The notes below the pieces were generated by a model. The model worked only from the letters and a program-made list of their open reading frames with translations. It had not been told where the DNA came from and did not search any database. A stretch of DNA of 5,290 nt. Source: an uncultured Pseudomonadota bacterium. GTDB taxonomy: Bacteria; Myxococcota; UBA796. Position 1 is the stretch's first letter, and each line of letters opens with the position of its first letter. The stretch spans positions 1-5,290 of the forward strand of contig CAJWHX010000271.1 of assembly GCA_913040875.1 (NCBI GenBank). The letters are read 5' to 3'. Below are positions 1-5,290 of this stretch, one piece after another. The position numbers and the translations under genes were made by a program.

Positions 1-59
1 ACAAGACGACTATTTTTCCAAACGGTACAACCCATCCTAAGACCAAAAGCAGGCACGAC

Positions 60-1061
60 ATGTCTCAACAAACAACCTTACAATCTTTGAACCGCCAAGA
101 CATCAAACAGTATTTGAAACAATATGAGGCGAATCAATCCTCTATCAACACGTTTCATCAAGATTTTGGCATCGACAACACGTTTGAGAACTTCGAAGAA
201 ATCAACGAGTTTTGCCAAGGGTACCCGCTGTCCAAAAGCATTGCCATTTGGATGCTGGGGATGTATGCTTCATTCGAAATTCCTTGGACCCAAAACATTA
301 CCCGCCTGTCCTTCTTTGCGGCGGAGATTGCTTGGTTCCCCTCTACATTGCGACACATCAAGAGTCTTCGACAGCTCCACGTCGAATTCAACCCCATCAC
401 CAACTCTTTAGAGTTCTTATTGGAATTGGACAACCTCGAGTATGTTGCAATTTCCTATGAACAGAGACCATTTCTACCCACTGCTTACAACAAAACCATC
501 GTCTACGCTGATATTGTTAGCATTGGGATGAAAATGGATTTTTTGAGCCGCGACCTGACAGTGGTTCCCGAAGCGATCCAACAATCAAAGCAGTTGTACC
601 AGCAAGGAACCGAGGACAGTCTACGACAGGCCAAAGAATTGCTCACCCCATTTCTATACGCCTCTTTCATTGTAGACTACTTGCCGAACGTACCAACCTT
701 TTCTCAGGTTTGTGATCATGCGGCTTGGAATGGCATCTGTTCCGATGAGTATATCTATCTAGAAGAGTTCTTCTTTGAATTCCGAGAAGAAAATGCACCC
801 TATATTGGTGCTGTAGCCTCAACATGTTTTTATTTTACTGAGGAAGGCTACTTATCTGAAAGTGGAGAGCCAAGAGATGTTCCCATTGATTTTTTTGATG
901 AAATTGCATGGAACACAAACATTGAATTTACAGCTGAAGAAATCTGGCGTACACACAACGATGACTGGCTTTCGGTATATGAAGGATGGTATACCGCATA
1001 TTTTTCAAACCACATCACACAAGAGGTATTACAGGGAATCGCCAATCCTCTTGAACCTTAA
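60..1061 (+). CDS. Hypothetical protein with degenerate leucine-rich repeats
   Basis: I do not recognise a named family. The 333-residue product has no signal peptide or membrane segment and is probably cytoplasmic. Residues about 79-135 follow a leucine-rich-repeat rhythm: TRLSFFAAEIAWFPSTLRHI, then SLRQLHVEFNPITNSLEFLL, then NLEYVAIS, each about 23 residues with the L..L.....I..fP pattern and one NP turn. LRR units usually mediate protein-protein contacts. The N-terminal 75 residues look helical. The C-terminal half (about 175-333) is acidic and aromatic-rich (EEFFFEFREE, WNTNIEF, DWLSVYEGWYTAYF) and resembles no domain I can name. The chosen ATG has a weak AGCAGG ribosome site six bases upstream. 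The frame is open, without a stop, back to base 3, so the true start could lie outside the window. MSQQTTLQ looks like a natural N-terminus. It is followed by a 140-bp gap before the next gene. The coding call is firm; the function is unknown. Confidence 0.85.
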   Translation: MSQQTTLQSLNRQDIKQYLKQYEANQSSINTFHQDFGIDNTFENFEEINEFCQGYPLSKSIAIWMLGMYASFEIPWTQNITRLSFFAAEIAWFPSTLRHIKSLRQLHVEFNPITNSLEFLLELDNLEYVAISYEQRPFLPTAYNKTIVYADIVSIGMKMDFLSRDLTVVPEAIQQSKQLYQQGTEDSLRQAKELLTPFLYASFIVDYLPNVPTFSQVCDHAAWNGICSDEYIYLEEFFFEFREENAPYIGAVASTCFYFTEEGYLSESGEPRDVPIDFFDEIAWNTNIEFTAEEIWRTHNDDWLSVYEGWYTAYFSNHITQEVLQGIANPLEP

Positions 1062-1143
1062 ACCGCAAAAGACAAGATTATTAAATGATATCCATCTAAA
1101 ATATTTTCTACACTATTGATATGCACTTTCTGTTGAAATCCTA

Positions 1144-1149
1144 TATACT
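1144..1149 (+). promoter_or_regulatory. Possible -10 box (TATACT) for the small lipoprotein gene
   Basis: TATACT matches the sigma-70 -10 consensus at five of six positions and lies 52 bases before the ATG at 1202. The nearest -35-like hexamer, TTGATA at 1116-1121, is 22 bases away, which is too long for a standard spacer. With TATATA at 1142-1147 the spacer would be 20. The assignment is therefore weak and rests on the -10 match and its position in the intergenic gap. Confidence 0.22.
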
Positions 1150-1153
1150 CAAC

Positions 1154-1176
1154 GTGGACTTCTACTGTAAATCCAC
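1154..1176 (+). other. Stem-loop in the leader of the small lipoprotein gene
   Basis: GTGGA (1154-1158) pairs with TCCAC (1172-1176). The helix can extend inward by two T-A pairs past a C/A mismatch, leaving a loop of about seven bases. It lies just before the ribosome site of the 79-residue lipoprotein gene. If transcription starts near 1156, it would form the 5' end of the mRNA and could stabilise it. Only ATTTCT follows, not a real T-tract, so it is unlikely to be a terminator for the upstream gene. It may also be a chance hairpin. Confidence 0.28.
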
Positions 1177-1191
1177 ATTTCTACCCCATAT

Positions 1192-1196
1192 GGAGA
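1192..1196 (+). promoter_or_regulatory. Ribosome binding site that fixes the lipoprotein start
   Basis: GGAGA sits five bases before the ATG at 1202. It selects that codon over the in-frame ATGs at 1121 and 1190, which have no Shine-Dalgarno match. It also places a lysine-lysine signal-peptide n-region exactly at the N-terminus. Confidence 0.75.
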
Positions 1197-1201
1197 ACCC
1201 C

Positions 1202-1441
1202 ATGAAAAAATTAATCGTAGCCCTTGTTGCAGGTGCATTAATGAGCACCACTTCTGGTTGTATGACCGTAACAGAAGGACAACAAACCTTCGCTATCTCT
1301 GCCCAAAAGATCGTCATTGGAAAATCTTTTGCCGATGCTGAAGCCAAAATCCCTGAAGGTGCAGAAGTCTTGACTGTTATGCATATGCGCGGCCCTTTGT
1401 TTGGTTTGATTCAACAAACCTACATCTCAGGTACCAAGTAA
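1202..1441 (+). CDS. Small predicted lipoprotein (79 aa)
   Basis: The product begins MKKLIVALVAGALMSTTSGC, a classic lipoprotein signal: two lysines, a hydrophobic core, then a lipobox-like TSGC with the acylated Cys at 20. Threonine at -3 is less common than leucine. The mature protein is only about 60 residues (MTVTEGQQTFAISAQKIVIG and on to TYISGTK) and should be anchored to the inner or outer membrane. The segment from about residue 44 (ADAEAKIPEGAEVLTVMHMR, then GPLFGLIQQTYISG) faintly recalls the C-terminal part of TRL-like small lipoproteins (Pfam TRL), where an Ala-rich helix is followed by I..V and a short strand ending in G. That resemblance is from memory and weak. The start is set by GGAGA at 1192-1196 and the signal peptide. 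The frame extends 27 codons upstream, but that N-terminus would bury the signal. The gene ends 18 bp before a strong terminator, so it is probably transcribed alone. Function unknown. Confidence 0.88.
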   Translation: MKKLIVALVAGALMSTTSGCMTVTEGQQTFAISAQKIVIGKSFADAEAKIPEGAEVLTVMHMRGPLFGLIQQTYISGTK

Positions 1442-1459
1442 GTCATCTGACTATTGATG

Positions 1460-1491
1460 AAAGGGTCCAATTGGACCCTTTCTTATTTTTT
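1460..1491 (+). terminator. Strong rho-independent terminator after the small lipoprotein gene
   Basis: A perfect 22-base palindrome spans 1460-1481: a nine-base stem arm AAAGGGTCC, an AATT loop, and the arm GGACCCTTT. It is followed by CTTATTTTTT (1482-1491). A GC-rich stem base, a short loop and a U-tract make this a textbook intrinsic terminator for plus-strand transcription. On the minus strand the leading A's of the stem give only a weak tail. It separates the 79-residue lipoprotein gene from the MORN-repeat gene that starts 37 bp later. Confidence 0.93.
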
Positions 1492-1528
1492 AGATATCCC
1501 ATAGAGTTACCATCATGATGGAGTCAAT

Positions 1529-2143
1529 ATGTTCACATTAATCGGATTGATTGCATGCTCACGCATTGATGACGCTCCGAAAGCCTTTGAAGAACAGTAC
1601 GACAATGGACAGATCTCCATATCGGGAACGATTCAAAATGATATTCCGCAAGGAACGTGGAAAGAGTGGCATGAAAATGGGCAACTGAAAGCCGAATACC
1701 ATTTCCTAGACGGTACAGAACATGGCGTTCGTAAAGCATGGTATAAAGATGGACAACAGGCAGAAGAAGGGTCCTTCAAATTTGGACTCCAAGATGGTAC
1801 ATTCAGCATGTGGCATGAAAATGGAGAAAAACGAGCTGAAACTCAGTTCGCAAGGGGCGTAGAAAGTGGTATCCGAAAGACCTGGTATTCAACTGGTCAA
1901 CTGAAGTCTGAAGCGGAAGTTGAGAATGGAATGCAGATTGGACAAAGACGGTTCTGGCATGACAATGGACAACTGAAAGCAGATGGTTCCTTTGCGTTGG
2001 ATCAGTTGAACGGAATGGAACACAAGTGGGATGAATCTGGAATCTGGACCGAAAGCCACTGTTACAGTATGGATACCATCAAACAATCTTGGCTCGCTTC
2101 CAAGAATGATTCTCAGCCCTCTGAAGATACACCATGTCCGTAG
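1529..2143 (+). CDS. MORN_2/YwqK-type repeat lipoprotein (204 aa)
   Basis: Almost the whole protein is a tandem array of MORN-variant repeats (MORN_2; the group often annotated 'toxin-antitoxin system YwqK family antitoxin'). Units start at residues 24 (YDNGQ), 47 (WHENGQLKAEYHF), 71 (WYKDGQQAEEGSF), 95 (WHENGEKRAETQF), 119 (WYSTGQLKSEAEV), 143 (WHDNGQLKADGSF) and 167 (WDESG). From 47 onward they are exactly 24 residues apart. Such repeats build an elongated beta-hairpin sheet, usually thought to bind partners or membranes; no enzymatic residues are evident. The N-terminus MFTLIGLIAC carries a lipobox-like LIAC with Cys10, but the signal is very short and lacks a lysine or arginine. An in-frame TAG at 1502-1504 and no other start codon exclude a longer version. 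GGAG at 1520-1523, five bases before the ATG, supports this start. The C-terminal tail (about 180-204) is polar, with Cys178 and Cys203. Despite the database label, no toxin gene lies next to it. Precise role unknown. Confidence 0.9.
   Translation: MFTLIGLIACSRIDDAPKAFEEQYDNGQISISGTIQNDIPQGTWKEWHENGQLKAEYHFLDGTEHGVRKAWYKDGQQAEEGSFKFGLQDGTFSMWHENGEKRAETQFARGVESGIRKTWYSTGQLKSEAEVENGMQIGQRRFWHDNGQLKADGSFALDQLNGMEHKWDESGIWTESHCYSMDTIKQSWLASKNDSQPSEDTPCP
1598..2065 (+). repeat. In-gene tandem array of 72-bp MORN_2 units
   Basis: Five full 72-bp units run from 1667 to 2026, preceded by a slightly shorter first unit and followed by a partial one. Alternate units are most alike: TGGCATGAAAATGG occurs at 1667 and 1811, and TGGCATGACAATGG at 1955, exactly 144 bp apart. 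The intervening units at 1739 and 1883 start TGGTAT. CAACTGAA also recurs in the units at 1667, 1883 and 1955. The array seems to have grown by duplication of single and double units, and it keeps the reading frame throughout. Confidence 0.85.
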
Positions 2144-2284
2144 AAACTCTGTAGTCAGACCTGTACCCATTGTCTATTCCAGACCAACCATCGACTTGTA
2201 AGGCATCGTAAAAGAAGCAACACAACATACGTTTGTATGTCTCTTTGATTAATACTGAGCATCTTTTAAATGACCATGGCAATA
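2144..2284. other. Convergent intergenic region with a weak hairpin at 2225-2240
   Basis: These 141 bp separate the convergent MORN-repeat and PEGA-repeat genes. A six-base-pair stem, ACATAC/GTATGT with a GTTT loop, lies at 2225-2240 and is followed on the plus strand by CTCTTTGATT. It is AT-rich and lacks a solid T-tract, so it is at best a poor terminator for the plus-strand gene. I see no clear terminator for the minus-strand gene and no small gene here. Confidence 0.35.
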
Positions 2285-3742
2285 TTACCAATCACTTGAT
2301 GGATCTGGCTCAATATCTGTACACTTTTTATTGTACATGAGCATTCTGATGGTGCCCGGTATTGCTACCGCAATGACACCTATCCCAGTCCGGCGCGAGG
2401 CTTTTTTATATTCTGCATCTTCGCTCACAAAGGCGTAGGATTGGAAGATGAATATCCCACCCAACGCATATACCAGCCCTCGTACGCCCGGCAGAGCATC
2501 TTCGTATTCTGGATATCTCCCAAGATATCTCGTACAAATTCGAGGTGGGTCAGACCCCATCACCACTTCAATTTCTGAAAGTTGATGTTCTTTCAAGGAC
2601 AATTCAGGTTTGAGCACCTCACCATCCATCGAAATGCGAAGATTGCTACTGCACAATGGAACTTTTCCCGTCATTGGAGTCACACCCAATTTCTTGCCAT
2701 TCAACTTTACAGTCGCAGCGACTGGATTCCCCTCCTTATCCGTAGCCTTAACGGAAAGGGCTGATTCTCTTGGTGTCACTGGGTATTCCTCAATCGGCTC
2801 AACGTCTCCTGCTTGCATTTGGAAACGATACTCTTGTCCAACATAACAAGGGTCTTGAACAGTCACCGTATGCATTCCCGAATCCACTGGATATGATTTG
2901 ATCGGGGTTCTGCCCAATGACTTACCATCCAATTCCATTTGAACATTCTGATGATCCAAAGCAGTGATATTCAATGTTCCAAAGTTCGCTTCGAGTGTTG
3001 CGTCAACTTGTTGTGTGACTCGTGTATCAACAGTCATTTGATACGGAAAATAGCGTTCTTTTTGAAAGACCACCTGATGATTTTTTTTGGATATTTCTTT
3101 ACTACAGGGCGTTGCTGTACAGAGCATCTGCCCATCCACCAATACAACAGCGCCTATTGGTGTGGATGCGAATTCAACAACGACAGCCTCTTCCTTGGCT
3201 ACGAACCAATCGTCTGATTTGACCGTTCCTTGAAAACCTACATTGTCTGCAGGTGCCATCTGCCCCTCTAACTTGAGTCCAGTTTGCAGCAACGCGAGGG
3301 ATTGAGTGTGTGTATTGCGTTTTAATGACAAAAGGTCTGCCGCCTCTACTTCAACGGAATGAAGCAATCCACCCGATAGAGTATCATACAGTTTTAACGT
3401 CAGAACATAGGTGCTTTCAATCTGCAATACATCGCCGGTAATGATGACATCGGCCCCAACATTCCGTCCAATCTCAACCTCGCAAGTGCCTTCCATACAA
3501 CTCGCATCTTTACCCATATCCGTCAAAATCTGCATCATATTTTCACGCGTCATGATCAAATACTCTTCATCTGACAATATTTCTACAGCCGCTCGCCTAG
3601 ACTGGTCTGATAGGTTGAGCAAATACGCAGAATCTATGGCACCGCTTCGAAACTCCAGTACCGCCAAGCGCTTGACTTCTGCGAGGGCATCCGACACCAT
3701 CATAATACTGATCAATACAACCAATAAGATTCGATTCAACAT
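2285..3742 (-). CDS. Exported CsgG/TolB-like and PEGA-repeat protein (485 aa)
   Basis: Residues 1-21 form a Sec signal peptide (MLNRILLVVLISIMM... with ALA before the cleavage site). Residues about 23-140 resemble the CsgG/TolB-N-like domain common in myxobacterial envelope proteins: KRLAVLEF, YLIMTRENMMQIL, then C82-MEG-T-C87-EVEIGR and GADVIITGDVLQI. Three PEGA-type units follow, centred on VDGQMLCTATPC (203-213), LDGKSLGRTP (271-280) and LNGKKLGVTP (347-356). PEGA domains are small beta-sandwiches in cell-surface proteins. Near the C-terminus two hydrophobic stretches (about 419-439 and 452-470) could form a membrane hairpin. Eight cysteines in the mature protein, including close pairs 82/87 and 208/213, suggest disulfides and hence a periplasmic or outer-membrane location. 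I chose ATG at 3742 because the alternative GTG at 3748 lies inside the Shine-Dalgarno sequence. The gene begins 39 bp after the epimerase gene and may be co-transcribed with it. The function is probably envelope assembly or scaffolding, but this is inferred. Confidence 0.9.
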   Translation of the reverse strand: MLNRILLVVLISIMMVSDALAEVKRLAVLEFRSGAIDSAYLLNLSDQSRRAAVEILSDEEYLIMTRENMMQILTDMGKDASCMEGTCEVEIGRNVGADVIITGDVLQIESTYVLTLKLYDTLSGGLLHSVEVEAADLLSLKRNTHTQSLALLQTGLKLEGQMAPADNVGFQGTVKSDDWFVAKEEAVVVEFASTPIGAVVLVDGQMLCTATPCSKEISKKNHQVVFQKERYFPYQMTVDTRVTQQVDATLEANFGTLNITALDHQNVQMELDGKSLGRTPIKSYPVDSGMHTVTVQDPCYVGQEYRFQMQAGDVEPIEEYPVTPRESALSVKATDKEGNPVAATVKLNGKKLGVTPMTGKVPLCSSNLRISMDGEVLKPELSLKEHQLSEIEVVMGSDPPRICTRYLGRYPEYEDALPGVRGLVYALGGIFIFQSYAFVSEDAEYKKASRRTGIGVIAVAIPGTIRMLMYNKKCTDIEPDPSSDW

Positions 3743-3744
3743 GG

Positions 3745-3751
3745 TCACCTC
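3745..3751 (-). promoter_or_regulatory. Ribosome binding site that sets the PEGA-protein start
   Basis: On the minus strand GAGGTGA precedes the ATG at 3742 by two bases, or by five counted from its GAGG core. It is a strong match to the 16S anti-Shine-Dalgarno sequence. The upstream in-frame GTG (3748-3746) is part of this element, so it cannot be the start read from it. No separate convincing promoter is visible in the 39 bp between this gene and the epimerase gene. Confidence 0.75.
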
Positions 3752-3781
3752 TATCTATAGAATGCGACATAGTGTAACACA

Positions 3782-4696
3782 TTACGATGATTGCAAACTT
3801 ATTTGGTGCTGTACAATGTCATCCCAAAAATGGTTCTCATCCCAATCTGGAAACCGTGCTTGTAGAGGCATATCATTGATCAATGTCATCGGTTGGGAAA
3901 AATCCTGTTGAGTAGCCATCACGACCTGACACTCTAGATTGAGGCGCAGACTAAACTCTATTGCAACACGACGCACAAAATTGGACATGGTCGAGATATA
4001 ACCCGATGGTCTAAACGAGGATGTTCCAACTGTCTCCGAACACTTCTCGACCCACTCTGCAAATCCTAAAGCCAACAATGTCACGGGTATATTGTCACGG
4101 ATATAGGGTGGTACATGCAATCGAGCCACCCGTTCAGCCAACCACTCCCTTCCTAAAACGTCTAGGATCTTGGGATTGTCCAGTGGTCCGAACGGATTGG
4201 GAATGACAAACTTTGAGACGTGCATCCCAAAGTGCTGTCCATAAAATTGAATCGTGTCAGATGTCAGCTTCTTTACGAGTCCATAGGGACTAAATACGGG
4301 TTCTGCCTCTTCAAATATGCTTCCAGATACGATAATCTTCCGACAACCATTCGCAGCTAGTTTGCGACAAACCTGGTTTACAGATCGTGTATTTGATGCA
4401 AAAGCCGTCTCAAAGTCATAGCCCATACCTCTATAGTCTTTTGTCCACGCTCCGTGATGACAATAGACATCAAATGATTCTGATTCAAGCAAGGCCAAAA
4501 ATGCATCGTCTCCGAACTGTATACTCTCATGGACTGTTGCGTACTCTTTAACCTTCTGGGCTCGCAAACCTCGTACTCCGGTATACGAAGAAATCTGTTG
4601 GGTACTGGTTGCATGCACCTCATGACCCGCCTTAGCAAGAGCCTCAATGAAAAACACTCCCGTAAAAGACGTCGGTCCCGTAATCAAAATGCGCAT
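3782..4696 (-). CDS. NAD(P)-dependent nucleotide-sugar epimerase/dehydratase (extended SDR, 304 aa)
   Basis: This is an extended short-chain dehydrogenase/reductase of the NDP-sugar epimerase/dehydratase group, a cytoplasmic enzyme that oxidises, epimerises or reduces the sugar of a nucleotide-sugar. The Rossmann start MRILITGPTSFTG carries the TGxxGxxG cofactor motif at 6-13, with Ser10 for the middle Gly. Catalytic residues are visible: Ser124/Ser126 in IIVSGSIFEE, then Tyr138 and Lys142 in SPYGLVKK (YxxxK). PNPFGPLDNP (166-175) and PYIRDNIPVTLLA (197-209) match the substrate-side loops of sugar epimerases. The 304-residue length is normal for the group. The start ATG has AGGA five bases upstream. 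The isomerase gene ends 68 bp upstream on the same strand, pointing to a surface-polysaccharide precursor cluster. The exact sugar and reaction cannot be read from the sequence; with a GmhA-type neighbour, a heptose-derived sugar is a reasonable guess. Confidence 0.92.
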   Translation of the reverse strand: MRILITGPTSFTGVFFIEALAKAGHEVHATSTQQISSYTGVRGLRAQKVKEYATVHESIQFGDDAFLALLESESFDVYCHHGAWTKDYRGMGYDFETAFASNTRSVNQVCRKLAANGCRKIIVSGSIFEEAEPVFSPYGLVKKLTSDTIQFYGQHFGMHVSKFVIPNPFGPLDNPKILDVLGREWLAERVARLHVPPYIRDNIPVTLLALGFAEWVEKCSETVGTSSFRPSGYISTMSNFVRRVAIEFSLRLNLECQVVMATQQDFSQPMTLINDMPLQARFPDWDENHFWDDIVQHQISLQSS

Positions 4697-4764
4697 GTAA
4701 ATCCTATCACGATCATTTCATATAGAATGTATTGTCTAGGTCAGTATACTCAACTTTCAGATTC

Positions 4765-5290
4765 TCAACAGCGAACGGTGTCCTCACTTGTGTTGTTTTT
4801 CTGATGTAACCAGGACTCAACCAACAAATCTCGTCTATCCAGTGCAGAATGAATCAACACTTGATGAGCCAATTCGACAAACCCATACTCATTGCTTTCG
4901 ATGTACCAATTCATGTCTCCCATCGTGCGAAGAGGATTGGTGGATAAAAAACCGCTGAATGTACACGTGTACATACCCATACTTTTCGCTTGTTTTACCG
5001 CATTCAAAATATCGGCTGACCTACCGGAAGAAGATATCGCAATCAATACATCGCCTCGTGTTGCTTGAAACTCTAGCTGCTTTGAAAAGATGTACTCAAA
5101 ACCAAAGTCGTTTCCTAGACAGGTTAATACGGCACCATCATGAAGCGCCATCGATCGAAAACCACCATTTTTGGCGTAATCATTGGCTGAATGGGTACAA
5201 ATCCCCGCAGAGCCACCATTCCCAATGAAAAATATGCGGTTTCCCCGCTCCGTAGCCTGAAAAATCTTACCGATGTACTCTATAAAGCAG
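4765..5290 (-). CDS. SIS-domain sugar-phosphate isomerase, GmhA-like (partial, N-terminus outside window)
   Basis: The gene is cut by the right window edge: 174 codons are visible up to the TGA at 4767-4765, and the frame stays open to the last base. An internal ATG at 5151 is not the start, because conserved sequence continues upstream of it. Visible motifs (numbered from the first visible residue) are IFFIGNGGSAG (19-29), THSANDYAKN (32-41), LGNDFGFEYIFSKQLE (58-73), GDVLIAISSSGRSAD (79-93) and YGFVELAHQVLIH (135-147). This is the phosphoheptose isomerase (GmhA) pattern: a GNGGS phosphate loop, a serine-rich SSSGRS loop, and His33/Asp37 and Glu139/His147 at the positions of the GmhA metal-site residues (His, Glu, Gln, His). 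GmhA converts sedoheptulose 7-phosphate into D-glycero-D-manno-heptose 7-phosphate for LPS core, capsule or S-layer glycans. The YGFVE variant is more typical of SIS proteins in capsule or O-antigen clusters than of housekeeping GmhA, so substrate identity is not certain. The following epimerase gene supports a role in surface glycans. Confidence 0.9.
   Translation of the reverse strand, partial: CFIEYIGKIFQATERGNRIFFIGNGGSAGICTHSANDYAKNGGFRSMALHDGAVLTCLGNDFGFEYIFSKQLEFQATRGDVLIAISSSGRSADILNAVKQAKSMGMYTCTFSGFLSTNPLRTMGDMNWYIESNEYGFVELAHQVLIHSALDRRDLLVESWLHQKNNTSEDTVRC

Noticed and set aside
1154..1181. Rho-independent terminator for the first gene at the GTGGA/TCCAC hairpin
   Set aside because: The stem is short with a mismatch and is followed only by ATTTCT, and it sits directly in front of the next gene's ribosome site.
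1121..1201. Longer start for the small lipoprotein, adding 27 residues from the ATG at 1121
   Set aside because: It has no ribosome site and would place the lipoprotein signal inside the protein. GGAGA at 1192-1196 and the MKK n-region favour the ATG at 1202.
1529..2143. Toxin-antitoxin system based on the 'YwqK family antitoxin' label for MORN_2 proteins
   Set aside because: No toxin-like gene is adjacent, the neighbour upstream is a small lipoprotein behind a strong terminator, and this protein appears to be exported.
3411..3911. Plus-strand open frame of 166 codons overlapping the PEGA and epimerase genes
   Set aside because: It lies opposite two well-supported minus-strand genes, spans their junction, has serine/isoleucine-rich composition typical of an antisense shadow, and has no recognisable domain.
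4697..4764. Promoter for the epimerase gene (minus-strand TTGAGT, 16-base spacer, TACATT)
   Set aside because: Each hexamer matches the consensus at only four of six positions, and the AT-rich gap offers several equal alternatives, so there is not enough to annotate a promoter.
5149..5151. Internal ATG as the start of the SIS-domain gene
   Set aside because: The frame continues upstream with the conserved IFFIGNGGSAG phosphate loop and THSANDYAKN motif, so the gene runs past the right window edge.
4529..5228. Plus-strand open frames (85-95 codons) opposite the epimerase and SIS genes
   Set aside because: Conserved catalytic motifs are on the minus strand. The plus-strand translations are rich in basic residues and cysteine with no motif or ribosome site, as expected for shadows.

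Overview
The window (5,290 bp, GC content roughly in the mid-40s by eye) looks like bacterial chromosome from a Gram-negative (diderm) lineage. It codes for Sec-exported and lipoprotein-type products, including a CsgG/TolB-like plus PEGA-repeat protein, a MORN-type repeat lipoprotein and a leucine-rich-repeat-like protein. A sugar-phosphate isomerase gene next to a nucleotide-sugar dehydrogenase/epimerase gene adds surface-glycan chemistry. This mix is typical of Myxococcota and Bradymonadota-like (former Deltaproteobacteria) genomes. That placement is inferred from protein architecture, since no rRNA or other marker is present.

Left half, plus strand: (i) 60-1061, a cytoplasmic-looking protein of unknown function with about 2.5 degenerate leucine-rich repeats; its reading frame stays open to the left window edge. 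(ii) 1202-1441, a 79-residue predicted lipoprotein followed by a strong intrinsic terminator (1460-1491). (iii) 1529-2143, a probable lipoprotein built almost entirely of 24-residue MORN_2/YwqK-type repeats. The terminator shows that (ii) and (iii) are largely separate transcription units.

Right half, minus strand, read from the right edge inward: (iv) 4765 to beyond 5290, a SIS-domain sugar-phosphate isomerase of the GmhA (phosphoheptose isomerase) type, whose N-terminus lies outside the window. (v) 3782-4696, an NAD(P)-dependent nucleotide-sugar epimerase/dehydratase (extended SDR). (vi) 2285-3742, an exported protein with an N-terminal CsgG/TolB-like domain, three PEGA repeats and a C-terminal hydrophobic hairpin. 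Genes (iv) and (v) plausibly belong to one glycan-precursor cluster (68 bp apart). Gene (vi) lies 39 bp downstream of (v) in the same direction and could be co-transcribed, although its function is not obviously linked. The two halves converge at 2144-2284, a 141-bp gap holding only one weak hairpin.

I found no CRISPR array, tRNA/rRNA, insertion sequence, phage gene or recognisable defence system. The most unusual points are the very regular 24-residue (144-bp double-unit) repeat in the MORN protein with its minimal signal peptide, the unassigned LRR-like protein, and the domain combination of the PEGA protein. None of them by itself shows a new system.
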